From: CAVWTN01 sp963757945
Lineage (GTDB): Bacteria; Vulcanimicrobiota; Vulcanimicrobiia; Vulcanimicrobiales; Vulcanimicrobiaceae
Reading direction: 5' to 3'
Assembly: GCA_963757945.1 (NCBI GenBank)
Contig: CAVWTN010000002.1
Coordinates: 2,449,027-2,513,026, forward strand
Length of the DNA stretch: 64,000 nt
Positions 8,709-17,219 of this stretch are shown here, piece by piece. A program made the translations under genes and the position numbers. The notes beneath the pieces are model-generated. The model ran no database searches and was not told the origin of the DNA. It saw nothing but the letters and a program-made list of their open reading frames with translations. Each line of letters begins with the position of its first letter. The first letter of the stretch is position 1.

Positions 8709-8960
8709 TCAGACCTGCTCGACGCGCTCGATCTCGGGGCAGCGTTCGCGCACGATGCGCTCGATCGCCCCTTTCAGCGTCGCGTTCGCCGCCGCGCAGC
8801 CGCCGCACGCGCCGAGCATCTGCACGTAGGCCACGCCTTCGGCGATCCTGATCAGCCAGACGTCTCCGCCGTCGGCCTGGATGCCGGGACGCACCTCGTC
8901 CAGCGCCGCGTCGATGCGGGCGAACAGCGGATCGGCGGCATCTATCATCGACTCGTTCAA
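8709..8960 (-). CDS. NifU C-terminal (Nfu) domain protein, Fe-S scaffold
   Basis: This 83-residue protein consists only of the Nfu domain. It has the IQADGGDVWLI motif and the cluster-binding cysteines C52 and C55 in GACGGC. Such stand-alone proteins assemble or carry a 4Fe-4S cluster to client enzymes. It is short compared with NfuA (about 190 residues) because the degenerate A-type domain is absent, as in many Gram-positives and cyanobacteria. It lies 30 bases downstream of the prenyltransferase on the same strand and may be co-transcribed. Confidence 0.9.
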   Translation of the reverse strand: MNESMIDAADPLFARIDAALDEVRPGIQADGGDVWLIRIAEGVAYVQMLGACGGCAAANATLKGAIERIVRERCPEIERVEQV

Positions 8961-8990
8961 CCGCGCGCGCCGGCCCGGCGTTGCGTTTCG

Positions 8991-9896
8991 TCAGAGCAGG
9001 AGCGCGGCGACGTACGCCGCCAACGAGAACGTCGCGGTCAGGAAGAAGAACGCGACGCCGCGGAAGGCGATCGCCGGATCTTGCGAGCCGTCGCCCGGCC
9101 GGCCGCGCAGCGCGAGCCCCAGCAGAACCGCCGCGGGAAGCGCGCACAGGCCTGCGAGCGCGAGCGTTCGCGGCGCCCCGGCCGCGAGTGCCAGCGCGGC
9201 GCCCGCCGCGGCGACCCCGGTCGCAGCCGCCACGAGCGGGAGTGCCGAGCGGCGGCCCAGGCGCACGACGAGGTTGCGCTTCCCGGTCGCGTCGTCGGCT
9301 TCGACGTCCGGCACTTCGACCGCGATCATCATCGCGAACATCGCGGCCGCCGGGGTCAGCAGGCTCGCTAGCACGAGCGCGTCCGGGTAACCGCGCTGGA
9401 CCGCGTACGTGCAGAGCGGCACGAGCACGCAGACGACGAGCGTCGTATCGAGCTCGCCGATCCCGCGCCCCAGCAGCCGCAGCGGCGGGCTCGAGTAGAA
9501 CCAGGCGAGCGGGCCGATCGCGCAGGCGAGCGCGGCGGCTATCGTTTTTCCCCCCAGGAACAGGGTGAGCGTTCCGCAGGCACCGAGCGCGAGGCAGACG
9601 TAGGCCGCCACGATTCCGACGAGCGGATCGAGCGAGCCGTCGATCAGCATGCCGCTTCCGCCGGAGAAACGCGTCCGGCGGGTCAACGCATCGCTCTCGC
9701 GGTCGAAGTAGTCGTTCGCGTAATGCGTCATCAGGTGAAAGATCGAGAGCGTCGCTTGGGCGAGCGCGTAGGCGCCCCAATCGATCCGGCTCCCTTCGTA
9801 GGCGGCAATCGCGGTTCCGAGCGCTCCCGTGGCGAGGCCGCCGGCCAAGAACTTCAGCCTGGAGAGGCGGATGAAGGCGACGATCGGCGGGGCCAT
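8991..9896 (-). CDS. UbiA-family prenyltransferase (MenA-like)
   Basis: This 301-residue integral membrane protein has about eight to nine helices and two aspartate-rich motifs: NDYFDRESD at residues 61-69 and DVEADD at 197-202. Both bind the Mg2+-diphosphate of an isoprenyl donor. The motif wording resembles MenA (1,4-dihydroxy-2-naphthoate prenyltransferase) and related quinone enzymes. Homogentisate, whose dioxygenase gene lies in this window, is another possible acceptor class for UbiA enzymes, but there is no linkage. The start at 9896 diverges from the IclR gene across 59 bases. Confidence 0.85.
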   Translation of the reverse strand: MAPPIVAFIRLSRLKFLAGGLATGALGTAIAAYEGSRIDWGAYALAQATLSIFHLMTHYANDYFDRESDALTRRTRFSGGSGMLIDGSLDPLVGIVAAYVCLALGACGTLTLFLGGKTIAAALACAIGPLAWFYSSPPLRLLGRGIGELDTTLVVCVLVPLCTYAVQRGYPDALVLASLLTPAAAMFAMMIAVEVPDVEADDATGKRNLVVRLGRRSALPLVAAATGVAAAGAALALAAGAPRTLALAGLCALPAAVLLGLALRGRPGDGSQDPAIAFRGVAFFFLTATFSLAAYVAALLL

Positions 9897-9955
9897 TATT
9901 CGGGCGATCCCGAGCGGCCACAGGACCCTCTCGCTGGACGGCGCATTCGATTGTT

Positions 9956-10759
9956 ATGCCCAAGGAACGGCGAAAGACCGAGTTTGGGAAGCCGACCGTC
10001 CAATCCATCGACCGGGCGCTCGACATCATGGAGGCCCTGGCGTCGCGGCGTAGCCCGACGGGGATCAGCGAACTCGCGCACAACGTCGGCCTGCACGTCA
10101 GCACCGTCCATCGCCTGTTGACGACGCTCGTCGATCGCGGCTACGTTCGCCAAGATCCCGAAACGTCGCGCTATCATCTGGCGGCGCGCGTCTTCTCGCT
10201 CGCGAGCGCGGCCGACATGCAGCTCGATTTGCGGCTCGTCGCGCATCCGTTTCTCGAGATGCTGATGCGCAAGGTCGGCGAGACCGCGAACCTCGTGACG
10301 GCGGGCGGCGATCATGTGATCTACCTCGATCAAGTCGAGAGCATGCACCTCGTGAAGATGTTCACCGCGCCCGGGATGCGCGCGCCGCTCTATTGCACCG
10401 GAACCGGCAAAGCGATCCTCGCGTTTCGGTCGCCGCAAGCACAGGAGGCGATCCTCGCCGGGCCGTTCCCCCGGCACACGCCGCACACGCTCGTGACCCG
10501 GGCCGACCTCGAACGCGAGCTTGCCGTCACGCGCGCCCGCGGCTACGCGATCGACAACGAAGAGATGGAAGAAGGCGTGCGCTGTCTCGCGGTCCCCGTT
10601 TTCGACCGGCGCGGCGATGTCGCCGGCGCCATCTCGGTCTCGGGACCGACGTCGCGCATGACGCTCGAACGCGTCGAGAAGTTCGTCCCGCTCGTGCGCA
10701 AGATCGCGAGCGAACTGAGCCGGCAACTCGGCCACGAAACGAGCGAAGCCACGGCCTGA
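9956..10759 (+). CDS. IclR-family transcriptional regulator
   Basis: This 267-residue protein has an N-terminal winged helix-turn-helix (about residues 14-75, with STVHRLLTTLVDRGYV as the recognition region) and a C-terminal GAF-like effector domain containing the GTGKAILAF segment. IclR proteins bind small organic acids or aromatics and repress or activate adjacent catabolic genes. The neighbours are a UbiA prenyltransferase (divergent) and the hydroxyacid-oxoacid transhydrogenase (convergent), either of which could be a target. The ligand cannot be read from the sequence. Confidence 0.93.
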   Translation: MPKERRKTEFGKPTVQSIDRALDIMEALASRRSPTGISELAHNVGLHVSTVHRLLTTLVDRGYVRQDPETSRYHLAARVFSLASAADMQLDLRLVAHPFLEMLMRKVGETANLVTAGGDHVIYLDQVESMHLVKMFTAPGMRAPLYCTGTGKAILAFRSPQAQEAILAGPFPRHTPHTLVTRADLERELAVTRARGYAIDNEEMEEGVRCLAVPVFDRRGDVAGAISVSGPTSRMTLERVEKFVPLVRKIASELSRQLGHETSEATA

Positions 10760-10763
10760 CCCT

Positions 10764-12071
10764 TCACCAGTAGCGCAGGGCGTTGCGGAAGAGGTCCTCG
10801 AGCTCGGGCTCGGCGACGGGGAGCGGTGCGTTCGCGAGCAGGCGGCGCTGCGGGGCGGCGCCGTCGCGCAGGGCGGGCACGTCGGCGCTCGTGAACCCGA
10901 CCCCGCCCACGCCGCAAGGCATTCCGGTCGCGCGCATCAGCGTCTCGATCCGCTGCGCGAGCAGCTCGCCCGCATCGGCCGGCGCCGCTCCCCGCACGTC
11001 GGCGCCGAGCAACTCGGCGGCATGCAAATGGCGTTCGGGATTCGCGCGCGCCGTGAAGCGCACGACGGCCGGCGTGTTGACGACGACGGCCATGCCGTGC
11101 GGAACGATCGGCCCCGTTCCCGGATACTCGGGCGCGTGATACTCGCGCACGAGCCCCGCCACCGCGTACGACATCGCGTGCGGGACGTGCACGCCCGCGT
11201 TGCCGAAACCGATCCCCGCCAGCGTCGCGGCAAACATCATGCGCTCGCGGGCGGCGCGATCGTTCGGATCGTTGACGGCGCGCTCGATCGCAGCGCCGAG
11301 GATGCGCAGCGCTTCGATGCAAGCCAGATCGCTGAAGGGATTCGCGCCCTGCGACATCGGCCGCGCGGAAGGCGTCGCCGGGCGCGCGCGCTGCGTGAAC
11401 GGGAGCGCGGTGTAGCTTTCCAGAGCGTGGCTGAGCACGTCGAAGCCGCTGCACGCGACGACCGTCTTCGGCAAGGTTGCCGTGCAATCCGGATCGATGA
11501 TCCCGAGCGTCGGACGCAGGCGGCGCGAGGCGATCCCCGTCTTGACCCCGAGCGCGAGCAGATCGAAGATCGCGATCCCGGTCACCTCGCTGCCGGTCCC
11601 GGCGGTGGTCGGGCAGGCGATGTGCGGCCGCAAGGGCCCTGGGATCGGGGCGCCGCGGCCGATCGGCGCGTTGACGTAGGCCAGGAACTCCGCCGGATGC
11701 GTCGAGTACAGGTTCGCGGCCTTGGCGGTATCGATCACCGAGCCGCCGCCGACCGAGACGAATCCGTCGAACCGCCCGTCGCGCGCGAATTCGGCCGCGG
11801 CGGAGAACGAGGCGTCCGTCGGCTCGACGCTGACGCCGTCGTAGATCACGGGGTCCAGGCCCGCGGCCCGCAGCGAAGCGGTGACGGTCGCCACCGGCTC
11901 CAAACCCGCGAGCGTGCGATCCGTGAACAGCGCGACGCGCCGCATGCCGAGGCTCTGCGCCTCGGGGCCGGCCTCGGCGAGGACGCCGCTTCCGTACTTG
12001 ATTCGGGAGGTATCGACTTCGAACGCCCGGTCGCCGGCGTCGGTGAACGCATAACCGTGGCAACAGACCAT
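10764..12071 (-). CDS. Hydroxyacid-oxoacid transhydrogenase (iron-containing ADH family)
   Basis: This 435-residue enzyme resembles mammalian ADHFE1/HOT over its full length. Shared cues are VEPTDASF, the nucleotide-binding VGGGSVIDTAKAANLY, PTTAGTGSEVTG, the metal-site SGFDVLSHALESYT, GFGNAGVHVPHAMSY and VPHGMAVV. HOT oxidises 4-hydroxybutyrate to succinate semialdehyde while reducing 2-oxoglutarate to D-2-hydroxyglutarate. ATG at 12071 was chosen because it follows a G-rich ribosome-binding site and gives the family N-terminus; a longer frame reaching 12569 runs through the opposite-strand ppx gene. It is divergent from that gene. Confidence 0.87.
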   Translation of the reverse strand: MVCCHGYAFTDAGDRAFEVDTSRIKYGSGVLAEAGPEAQSLGMRRVALFTDRTLAGLEPVATVTASLRAAGLDPVIYDGVSVEPTDASFSAAAEFARDGRFDGFVSVGGGSVIDTAKAANLYSTHPAEFLAYVNAPIGRGAPIPGPLRPHIACPTTAGTGSEVTGIAIFDLLALGVKTGIASRRLRPTLGIIDPDCTATLPKTVVACSGFDVLSHALESYTALPFTQRARPATPSARPMSQGANPFSDLACIEALRILGAAIERAVNDPNDRAARERMMFAATLAGIGFGNAGVHVPHAMSYAVAGLVREYHAPEYPGTGPIVPHGMAVVVNTPAVVRFTARANPERHLHAAELLGADVRGAAPADAGELLAQRIETLMRATGMPCGVGGVGFTSADVPALRDGAAPQRRLLANAPLPVAEPELEDLFRNALRYW

Positions 12072-12156
12072 GCCCCCCAGATGTCGCCGGAATCGCTTCG
12101 ATTCCTCGCGCCCGACAGAGGGGTCGGCCCGCGGAAGCTGCAAAGAGCGGGCAACC

Positions 12157-13752
12157 ATGCTGCTGGGCGCGATCGACATCGGGACCAACTCGATCCACCT
12201 GATCGTCGTCGAACTCGATCCTCGCTTCGGGACCTCCCGGACGTTGATCAAAGAGCGCGAGATGGTCAGGCTCGGGGCGGGCGATGCGCTGACCCGCGGC
12301 CACCTCGGCCGCAAGGCGATCGAGCGCGGCGTCGCCGCGATCTCGCGGTTCGCGGAAGTGGCGCGCAAGGCGGGTGCCGTGGAGATCCGGGCGGTTGCGA
12401 CCTCGGCGGTCCGCGAAGCGCGCAATCGCGCCGCGTTCGTGACGGCGGTCCGTTCCGCGTGCGGGGTGACGGTCGAGGTTCTCTCGGATCTCGAGGAAGC
12501 GCGGCTGATCCACCTGGGCGTGAGCCGCGGCTTCCAGCTCTCGGCCGGCGGCGTCTGCATCCTGGACATCGGCGGAGGCTCGACGGAACTGATCGTCGCC
12601 GACGAGGCGCGGCCCTATTTTCTGCACAGCATGAAGCTCGGCAGCCTGCGCTTGTACGAGGAGTACCTGCGCGACGGTAAGGACTCGGGGTATCGCGCGC
12701 TGCGCAAGCACGTCACCGAGGTGCTCGCGCCGCTTGCCGAGCAGCTGGCGGAGTTCCAATTCGAAATGGTCGTCGGCACGTCCGGCACGATCATGGGCCT
12801 CGCTTCGCTCGACGCCGCGCGCGCCGGGACGCCGGTCGCTCGGACGCACGGCTATCGCCTCAAGCTCGACCGGCTGCGTAAACTGCAGGCGCAGATGCTG
12901 CGCCTGACGCCCGAGGAGCGGCGCAAGATGCCCGGGATGAACCCGCGGCGCAGCGACATCATCGTCGCGGGCAACGTGATCCTGATCGAGACGCTCGAGA
13001 TGCTGGAACGCGACGAGATCGTCGTCTGCGAGCGGGCGTTGCGCGAGGGGATCGTCGTCGACTTCCTCGAGCGCAACGTCGCCGTCGCGCGCAGGCTCGG
13101 CGACGAGCGGACGCGCCGCTTCGATGCCGTGCACGCCTTCGGCAAGCGTTTCGGGCACGACGGCGTTCACGAGACGCACGTCGCGAATCTCGCGTTGCAG
13201 CTCTTCGATAGCCTTCGCGACGTGCACGCCCTCGAGCCGGCCGAGCGCGACGTGTTGTTCGCCGCGGCGTTGCTGCACGACGTCGGCCGCGCGATCAACG
13301 AGAGCAGCCACCACAAGCACAGCGCCTACATCGTTCGCAATTCGGCGCTGGCGGGCTGGCGCGCGGAGGAGATCGAGTTGATCGCCGTGCTCGTGCGTTA
13401 TCATCGGCGTTCGCTGCCCAAACCCACGCACGCGGAGTTCATCGCGAGCGACGCCGCCCGCCGGCGTAAGATCGGGATCCTCGGCGGGATCCTGCGCGTC
13501 GCCGACGGCCTGGACTCCCGGCATCTCGGCGTCGTTTCCGAGGTCTCCGTGCGCACGTTGGGAACGCGGCTCGAGATCGTCGCGTACGCCGAACAGGACG
13601 TCACCGCGGAGGTCGCGAGCGCGATCTTCAAGTCCGACATGCTCGTCCGGGCGCTCGGCATGCCGGTCACGATTCTCAGTGCCGAAGTGGCGTTCGATCG
13701 CGAATCAACGACCTTGCCTTCCGGGCGCAGCGGCGCCGCAATAGCAGGCTGA
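12157..13752 (+). CDS. Ppx/GppA phosphatase fused to an HD domain
   Basis: This 531-residue protein has an N-terminal actin-like Ppx/GppA module (AIDIGTNSIHLIVVEL, then LDIGGGSTELIV near residue 131) and a C-terminal HD domain (LLHDVGRAIN, then HHKHSAYIVRN). It would hydrolyse polyphosphate chains or pppGpp. ATG at 12157 gives the canonical N-terminus; an in-frame start at 12070 would touch the divergent gene. It is followed at once by phoB and phoR, which places polyphosphate turnover under the phosphate-control island. A shorter paralogue lies at 39700. Confidence 0.9.
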   Translation: MLLGAIDIGTNSIHLIVVELDPRFGTSRTLIKEREMVRLGAGDALTRGHLGRKAIERGVAAISRFAEVARKAGAVEIRAVATSAVREARNRAAFVTAVRSACGVTVEVLSDLEEARLIHLGVSRGFQLSAGGVCILDIGGGSTELIVADEARPYFLHSMKLGSLRLYEEYLRDGKDSGYRALRKHVTEVLAPLAEQLAEFQFEMVVGTSGTIMGLASLDAARAGTPVARTHGYRLKLDRLRKLQAQMLRLTPEERRKMPGMNPRRSDIIVAGNVILIETLEMLERDEIVVCERALREGIVVDFLERNVAVARRLGDERTRRFDAVHAFGKRFGHDGVHETHVANLALQLFDSLRDVHALEPAERDVLFAAALLHDVGRAINESSHHKHSAYIVRNSALAGWRAEEIELIAVLVRYHRRSLPKPTHAEFIASDAARRRKIGILGGILRVADGLDSRHLGVVSEVSVRTLGTRLEIVAYAEQDVTAEVASAIFKSDMLVRALGMPVTILSAEVAFDRESTTLPSGRSGAAIAG

Positions 13753-13753
13753 T

Positions 13754-14464
13754 ATGATGGAGCAGAACGGAGGGGCCGCGGGACCGAAGCGGATCCTCGT
13801 CGTCGACGACGAGTCGGCGATCTTACAGACGCTGCGCTTCAACCTCGAGCGCAGCGGTTACGAGGTGGTGACGGCAGGCGACGGCCGCTCCGCCGTCTCG
13901 CTCGCGTTGCGCGAGCAGCCGGACCTGGTGGTCCTCGACATCATGTTGCCCCTGCTGGACGGGGTCGAGGCGTGTCGCGAGATCCGCAAGAACAGCGACG
14001 TCCCGATCATGATGCTGACTGCCAAGGATCAGGAGATCGACAAGGTCCTCGCGCTCGAGCTGGGCGCGGACGACTATATGACCAAGCCGTTTTCGCTGCA
14101 CGAGTTCCTCGCGCGCGTGAAGGCGCGCCTGCGGCGGCGGCGCTCGAAGGACGAGCCGGCCTCGGAGGTGCTCGAAGCGTCCGGGATCGTGCTCGATCCC
14201 GCCCGCCACTCGCTCAGCGTCCGAGGGCGTGAAGTCGCGCTCGCGCCGAAGGAGTTCGGCCTGCTCCAGGTGCTGATGGAGAACCGGGGCCGCGTCGTGA
14301 CGCGCCAGATGCTGCTCGATAAGGTCTGGGGCTACGACTTCGACGGCGAGCATCAGACCGTGAGCGTCCACATACGCTGGCTGCGCGAGAAGATCGAGAT
14401 CGACGCGAACAACCCGCGGCACATCGTCACGGTGCGCAGCCGCGGGTATATGTTCAAGGAGTAG
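13754..14464 (+). CDS. phoB: OmpR/PhoB-family response regulator
   Basis: This 236-residue protein has a receiver domain with acidic pocket D18/D19, phosphoacceptor D62 in VVLDIMLPLLDG, T89 and K111, followed by an OmpR-type winged-helix DNA-binding domain (about 138-235). It starts one base after the ppx stop and is followed 10 bases on by a histidine kinase. Placement directly before pstSCAB supports assignment as PhoB, the phosphate-starvation activator. The name rests on context; family membership alone does not separate PhoB from other OmpR-type regulators. Confidence 0.85.
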   Translation: MMEQNGGAAGPKRILVVDDESAILQTLRFNLERSGYEVVTAGDGRSAVSLALREQPDLVVLDIMLPLLDGVEACREIRKNSDVPIMMLTAKDQEIDKVLALELGADDYMTKPFSLHEFLARVKARLRRRRSKDEPASEVLEASGIVLDPARHSLSVRGREVALAPKEFGLLQVLMENRGRVVTRQMLLDKVWGYDFDGEHQTVSVHIRWLREKIEIDANNPRHIVTVRSRGYMFKE

Positions 14465-14474
14465 TGGCAGGGCC

Positions 14475-15680
14475 GTGACGTGGCAGTTCGACCTGGCATG
14501 CATCGCGGCGGGCCTCGTCCTCGGACTTCTTTGCGGCCGCTTGGCATGGGGCGCGCGCGCCGCGCCGCCGGCCCCGGCTCCGCCGCCGCCCCCTCCGGCG
14601 CCGCCGGTGAAGGCGGTCGACGCGCAAACCGAGGTCGCGCGGATCGTCGATGCGCTCGCGATCGGCGTGATCTTCGTCGATGGGCGCGGCACGATCGCGC
14701 TCGTGAACGACGCGGCGCACACGATATTCCGGATCAAGAGCGCGAACGTCGTCGGGCGTTCCGTCATCGAGGTCGTCCCCTCGTTCGAACTGGATCAGCG
14801 CGTGCGCGACGCCTTGCGCGGGGGCGCCTGGCGCGGCTCGATCTCGCTCGCGGGCACGGTCCCGCCGCGCCGTCTCACCGTGGCCGTCGTGCCGCGCGAC
14901 GATCGGGAAGGCGCGGTCCTCTTGGCCAGCGACCAGACGCGCTTGCACGAACTCGAGCGCACGCGCAGCGAGTTCATATCGAACGTCTCGCACGAGCTGC
15001 GCACGCCGCTTTCCTCGATCAAACTGATGATCGAGACGCTGCTCGCGAGCGACGACCGGGAAGCGCGCGACCTGTTTTTGCCGCAGGTCCATACGGAGGT
15101 CGACCGGATGGTGCGGCTGGTGGAAGAATTGCTCGAACTCGCGCGGGCGGAATCGGGCCGCGTCGTCCTCAAGCGTCAGAAGCTCGACCTGGCGAAGCTC
15201 GTCGAAGGCGTCGTGCAATCGTTCGAAGCCCGCGCGCAGACGCTCGGCGTTCGCTTGGAGTTCGAAGGGACCCCCGCTGCGCTCGAGGGCGACGCGCATC
15301 GGCTCACGCAAGTCGCGATCAATCTGATCGATAACGCGTTGCGCCACACGCCCTCCGGCGGGCTCGTCGAAGTGAGCGTGCGCAATGTCCCACCCGACGT
15401 GTTGCTCGCGGTGCGCGATACGGGCATCGGGATCCCCTACAACGACCTGCCCCACATCTTCGACCGATTCTACGTCGTCGACCGCTCGCGCGCGCGCGAA
15501 TCCGCGGGGACCGGGCTCGGCCTTGCGATCGTGCGGCAATTCGTGGAAGCGCATGACGGCCGCGTCACCGCGGATTCCGAGCTCGGAGTGGGATCGACGT
15601 TTCATTGCCGCTTCCCGGCGGCGGCGGACGCTACTCCGCTGCTGGGAGCGGCCGGTCGCGCCGCCGGTATTCAAAGCTGA
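14475..15680 (+). CDS. phoR: PhoR-like sensor histidine kinase
   Basis: This 401-residue kinase has one N-terminal membrane helix (residues 5-26), a proline-rich linker (30-45), a PAS domain (about 52-150), HisKA with phosphorylated H173 in SNVSHELRTPLSS, and an HATPase domain with N-box NLIDNALRH, DTGIGIP and GTGLGLAIV. The lack of a large periplasmic domain is typical of PhoR, which senses through the Pst transporter and PhoU. Its 3' end overlaps the convergent acyltransferase gene by 50 bases. GTG at 14475 is the first start after phoB. Confidence 0.85.
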   Translation: MTWQFDLACIAAGLVLGLLCGRLAWGARAAPPAPAPPPPPPAPPVKAVDAQTEVARIVDALAIGVIFVDGRGTIALVNDAAHTIFRIKSANVVGRSVIEVVPSFELDQRVRDALRGGAWRGSISLAGTVPPRRLTVAVVPRDDREGAVLLASDQTRLHELERTRSEFISNVSHELRTPLSSIKLMIETLLASDDREARDLFLPQVHTEVDRMVRLVEELLELARAESGRVVLKRQKLDLAKLVEGVVQSFEARAQTLGVRLEFEGTPAALEGDAHRLTQVAINLIDNALRHTPSGGLVEVSVRNVPPDVLLAVRDTGIGIPYNDLPHIFDRFYVVDRSRARESAGTGLGLAIVRQFVEAHDGRVTADSELGVGSTFHCRFPAAADATPLLGAAGRAAGIQS

Positions 15681-16821
15681 AGGGCAGCGGCGCTCGCAGC
15701 GAGAGCAGCGGACGTTCGATGAAATAGGTGATCGCGGTCGAGATCGCGAGCGAGACGCCCACGACCGTCGCGACGTACAGCGGTTTCCAGGTTTCGTCCG
15801 CGTGCGGGTTGCCGATCGCCGAGGGCGGGATGTTGTGCGCGAAAAGCCAGATCGCAACGAGCGTGTGCCAAAGATAGAGATTGTACGAGATGATGGACAC
15901 GAAGACGAGGACCGGGTTCCCGAGCGCCGCGCGCCACCAGCGCGCGGCAAAGCACGACGCCACGATCAGCGAGCCCGCGACCGCGGCGAGCAGCGTGCGG
16001 TTGAGCACTTGCCAGCGCTCCCGGCCGTCGGGGATGTCGAACGCGGCGCTGGCTTGAGCTAGCAGGACGAGCGCGGCAACGGTCAACGCGACGGCCAGCA
16101 GGGTCGCAACGCTGCGCGTCCGCCCTCCCTCCGGCAGGCGGGTCCGCAGGAACACGAACGAGTACGCCGCGAGCATCCCGAACGCGAAGACGTCCAGGTA
16201 GGCGGGCAGCTGCCGCACGACGGGCTCGTTCTCTAGACAACAGCCGGCCAGGGAGATCCGGAATGCGAGCGCCGCCGCCGTCATCGCGAACGCGACGGTC
16301 AGGGGCCGGCGTACGAACGCGCGGATCAGGAACGGGAAGATCAGATAGAATTGGACCTCGATCGCGAGGCTCCAAAAGACGGCATTCGTGTGCCCGAACG
16401 GGTCGTTGTACGAGTTGTTGAAAAAGAGCGCGTGGTTGAACAGCGCCCACGCGAGGTCCGCCGGCCGCGAGAAGACCGCGAGCGAGAGCAGCGCCGTCGC
16501 CGCGAGCGCCAGCGCGTACGAGGGGACGATCTTCATGAAACGCCGCTCCGCGAAGGCGAGGTTCCCCGGGGCGCGCGTGCCTTCGAGCCTGGCCCGGGCA
16601 TAGGGAAAGCACAGGCAGAAGCCGCTGATCAGGAAGAACAGGTCGACGCCCAGGTACCCCGAGCGCGGCACGAACGCGACCGGCACGTCGAAGCCGAAAA
16701 GGCGCAGCGAGGGCGTGAGCCAGGAGAAGAGCCAGGTATGGAAGCCAAGGACCAGGAGCACGGCAAGGCCGCGCAGTCCATCGACCACTTCCGTACCGCT
16801 CGAAGCGTGCAGGCGAAGCAC
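15631..16821 (-). CDS. Acyltransferase family 3 membrane protein
   Basis: This 396-residue protein has about ten membrane helices and family-3 acyltransferase cues: VVDGLRGLAVLLVLGFHTW at the N-terminus (the conserved R and H) and a DLFFLISGFCL segment. Relatives O-acylate sugars, peptidoglycan or surface lipids using cytoplasmic acyl-CoA. It reads from GTG 16821, with a TTAA-repeat Pho-box-like site 44-72 bases upstream. A second, separate family member follows the pst operon. Phosphate-responsive envelope modification is a reasonable inference. Confidence 0.85.
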   Translation of the reverse strand: MLRLHASSGTEVVDGLRGLAVLLVLGFHTWLFSWLTPSLRLFGFDVPVAFVPRSGYLGVDLFFLISGFCLCFPYARARLEGTRAPGNLAFAERRFMKIVPSYALALAATALLSLAVFSRPADLAWALFNHALFFNNSYNDPFGHTNAVFWSLAIEVQFYLIFPFLIRAFVRRPLTVAFAMTAAALAFRISLAGCCLENEPVVRQLPAYLDVFAFGMLAAYSFVFLRTRLPEGGRTRSVATLLAVALTVAALVLLAQASAAFDIPDGRERWQVLNRTLLAAVAGSLIVASCFAARWWRAALGNPVLVFVSIISYNLYLWHTLVAIWLFAHNIPPSAIGNPHADETWKPLYVATVVGVSLAISTAITYFIERPLLSLRAPLPFSFEYRRRDRPLPAAE

Positions 16822-17219
16822 TGCTCTCGTTATCGGCTGCGCGCGCGCTCGTCCCCTCTCGCCTACATTAAGGGAGCTTAATCTATGGTTAAGTCCCCGT
16901 TAGGCTCCGTTTGGCATCATTGGGGCCGGTGAGCCATTATCGTCCCTGCCTGCGAGGTGTTCGGCCGAGCGACGGCCTTCTTGCTGAAGGCGCCGCTGCG
17001 GGCCGGTTATCTCCCTGGCGGCACGAAGCTCACCGATTGCATCGTTGCCGTTGCCGAAGCGTCGCTTTCAGGCGGCCGCTTTTTTCTTCGACAGACGTCC
17101 CCAGTGACGCTCGTCGTTCTCGAGCCTCAAATCGCCGTCGCGAACCGCAGAAGTGCGCCGTGCGCAACGAGCCTCGAGCCACGACCTCCCGCTTCATTGC
17201 CGAAAGGTAGTTCCCAATA
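16822..17219. other. Divergent intergenic region between acyltransferase and pstS
   Basis: These 398 bases hold no supported gene. A short plus-strand frame ending inside the pstS start has no ribosome-binding site or recognisable content. The left part contains the TTAA repeats described separately. Near 17056-17090 a CGAAG/CTTCG pair encloses GCGGCCGC followed by six Ts, which could act as a weak attenuator in the pstS leader. I recognise no riboswitch. Confidence 0.5.
16865..16893 (-). promoter_or_regulatory. Candidate Pho box (three TTAA repeats)
   Basis: Read on the minus strand, three 8-base units follow each other: CTTAACCA (16893-16886), ATTAAGCT (16882-16875) and CTTAATGT (16872-16865), separated by 3 and 2 bases. 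The TTAA cores are 11 and 10 bp apart, one helical turn, as expected for tandem binding of an OmpR-family dimer such as PhoB. The first unit fits the cyanobacterial Pho-box pattern PyTTAAPyPy(T/A). The site lies between the acyltransferase and pstS genes, with phoBR nearby. Confidence 0.5.

Noticed and set aside
10543..13524. 993-codon minus-strand frame
   Set aside because: It crosses the IclR, transhydrogenase and ppx genes in the wrong frame or strand and has shadow composition.
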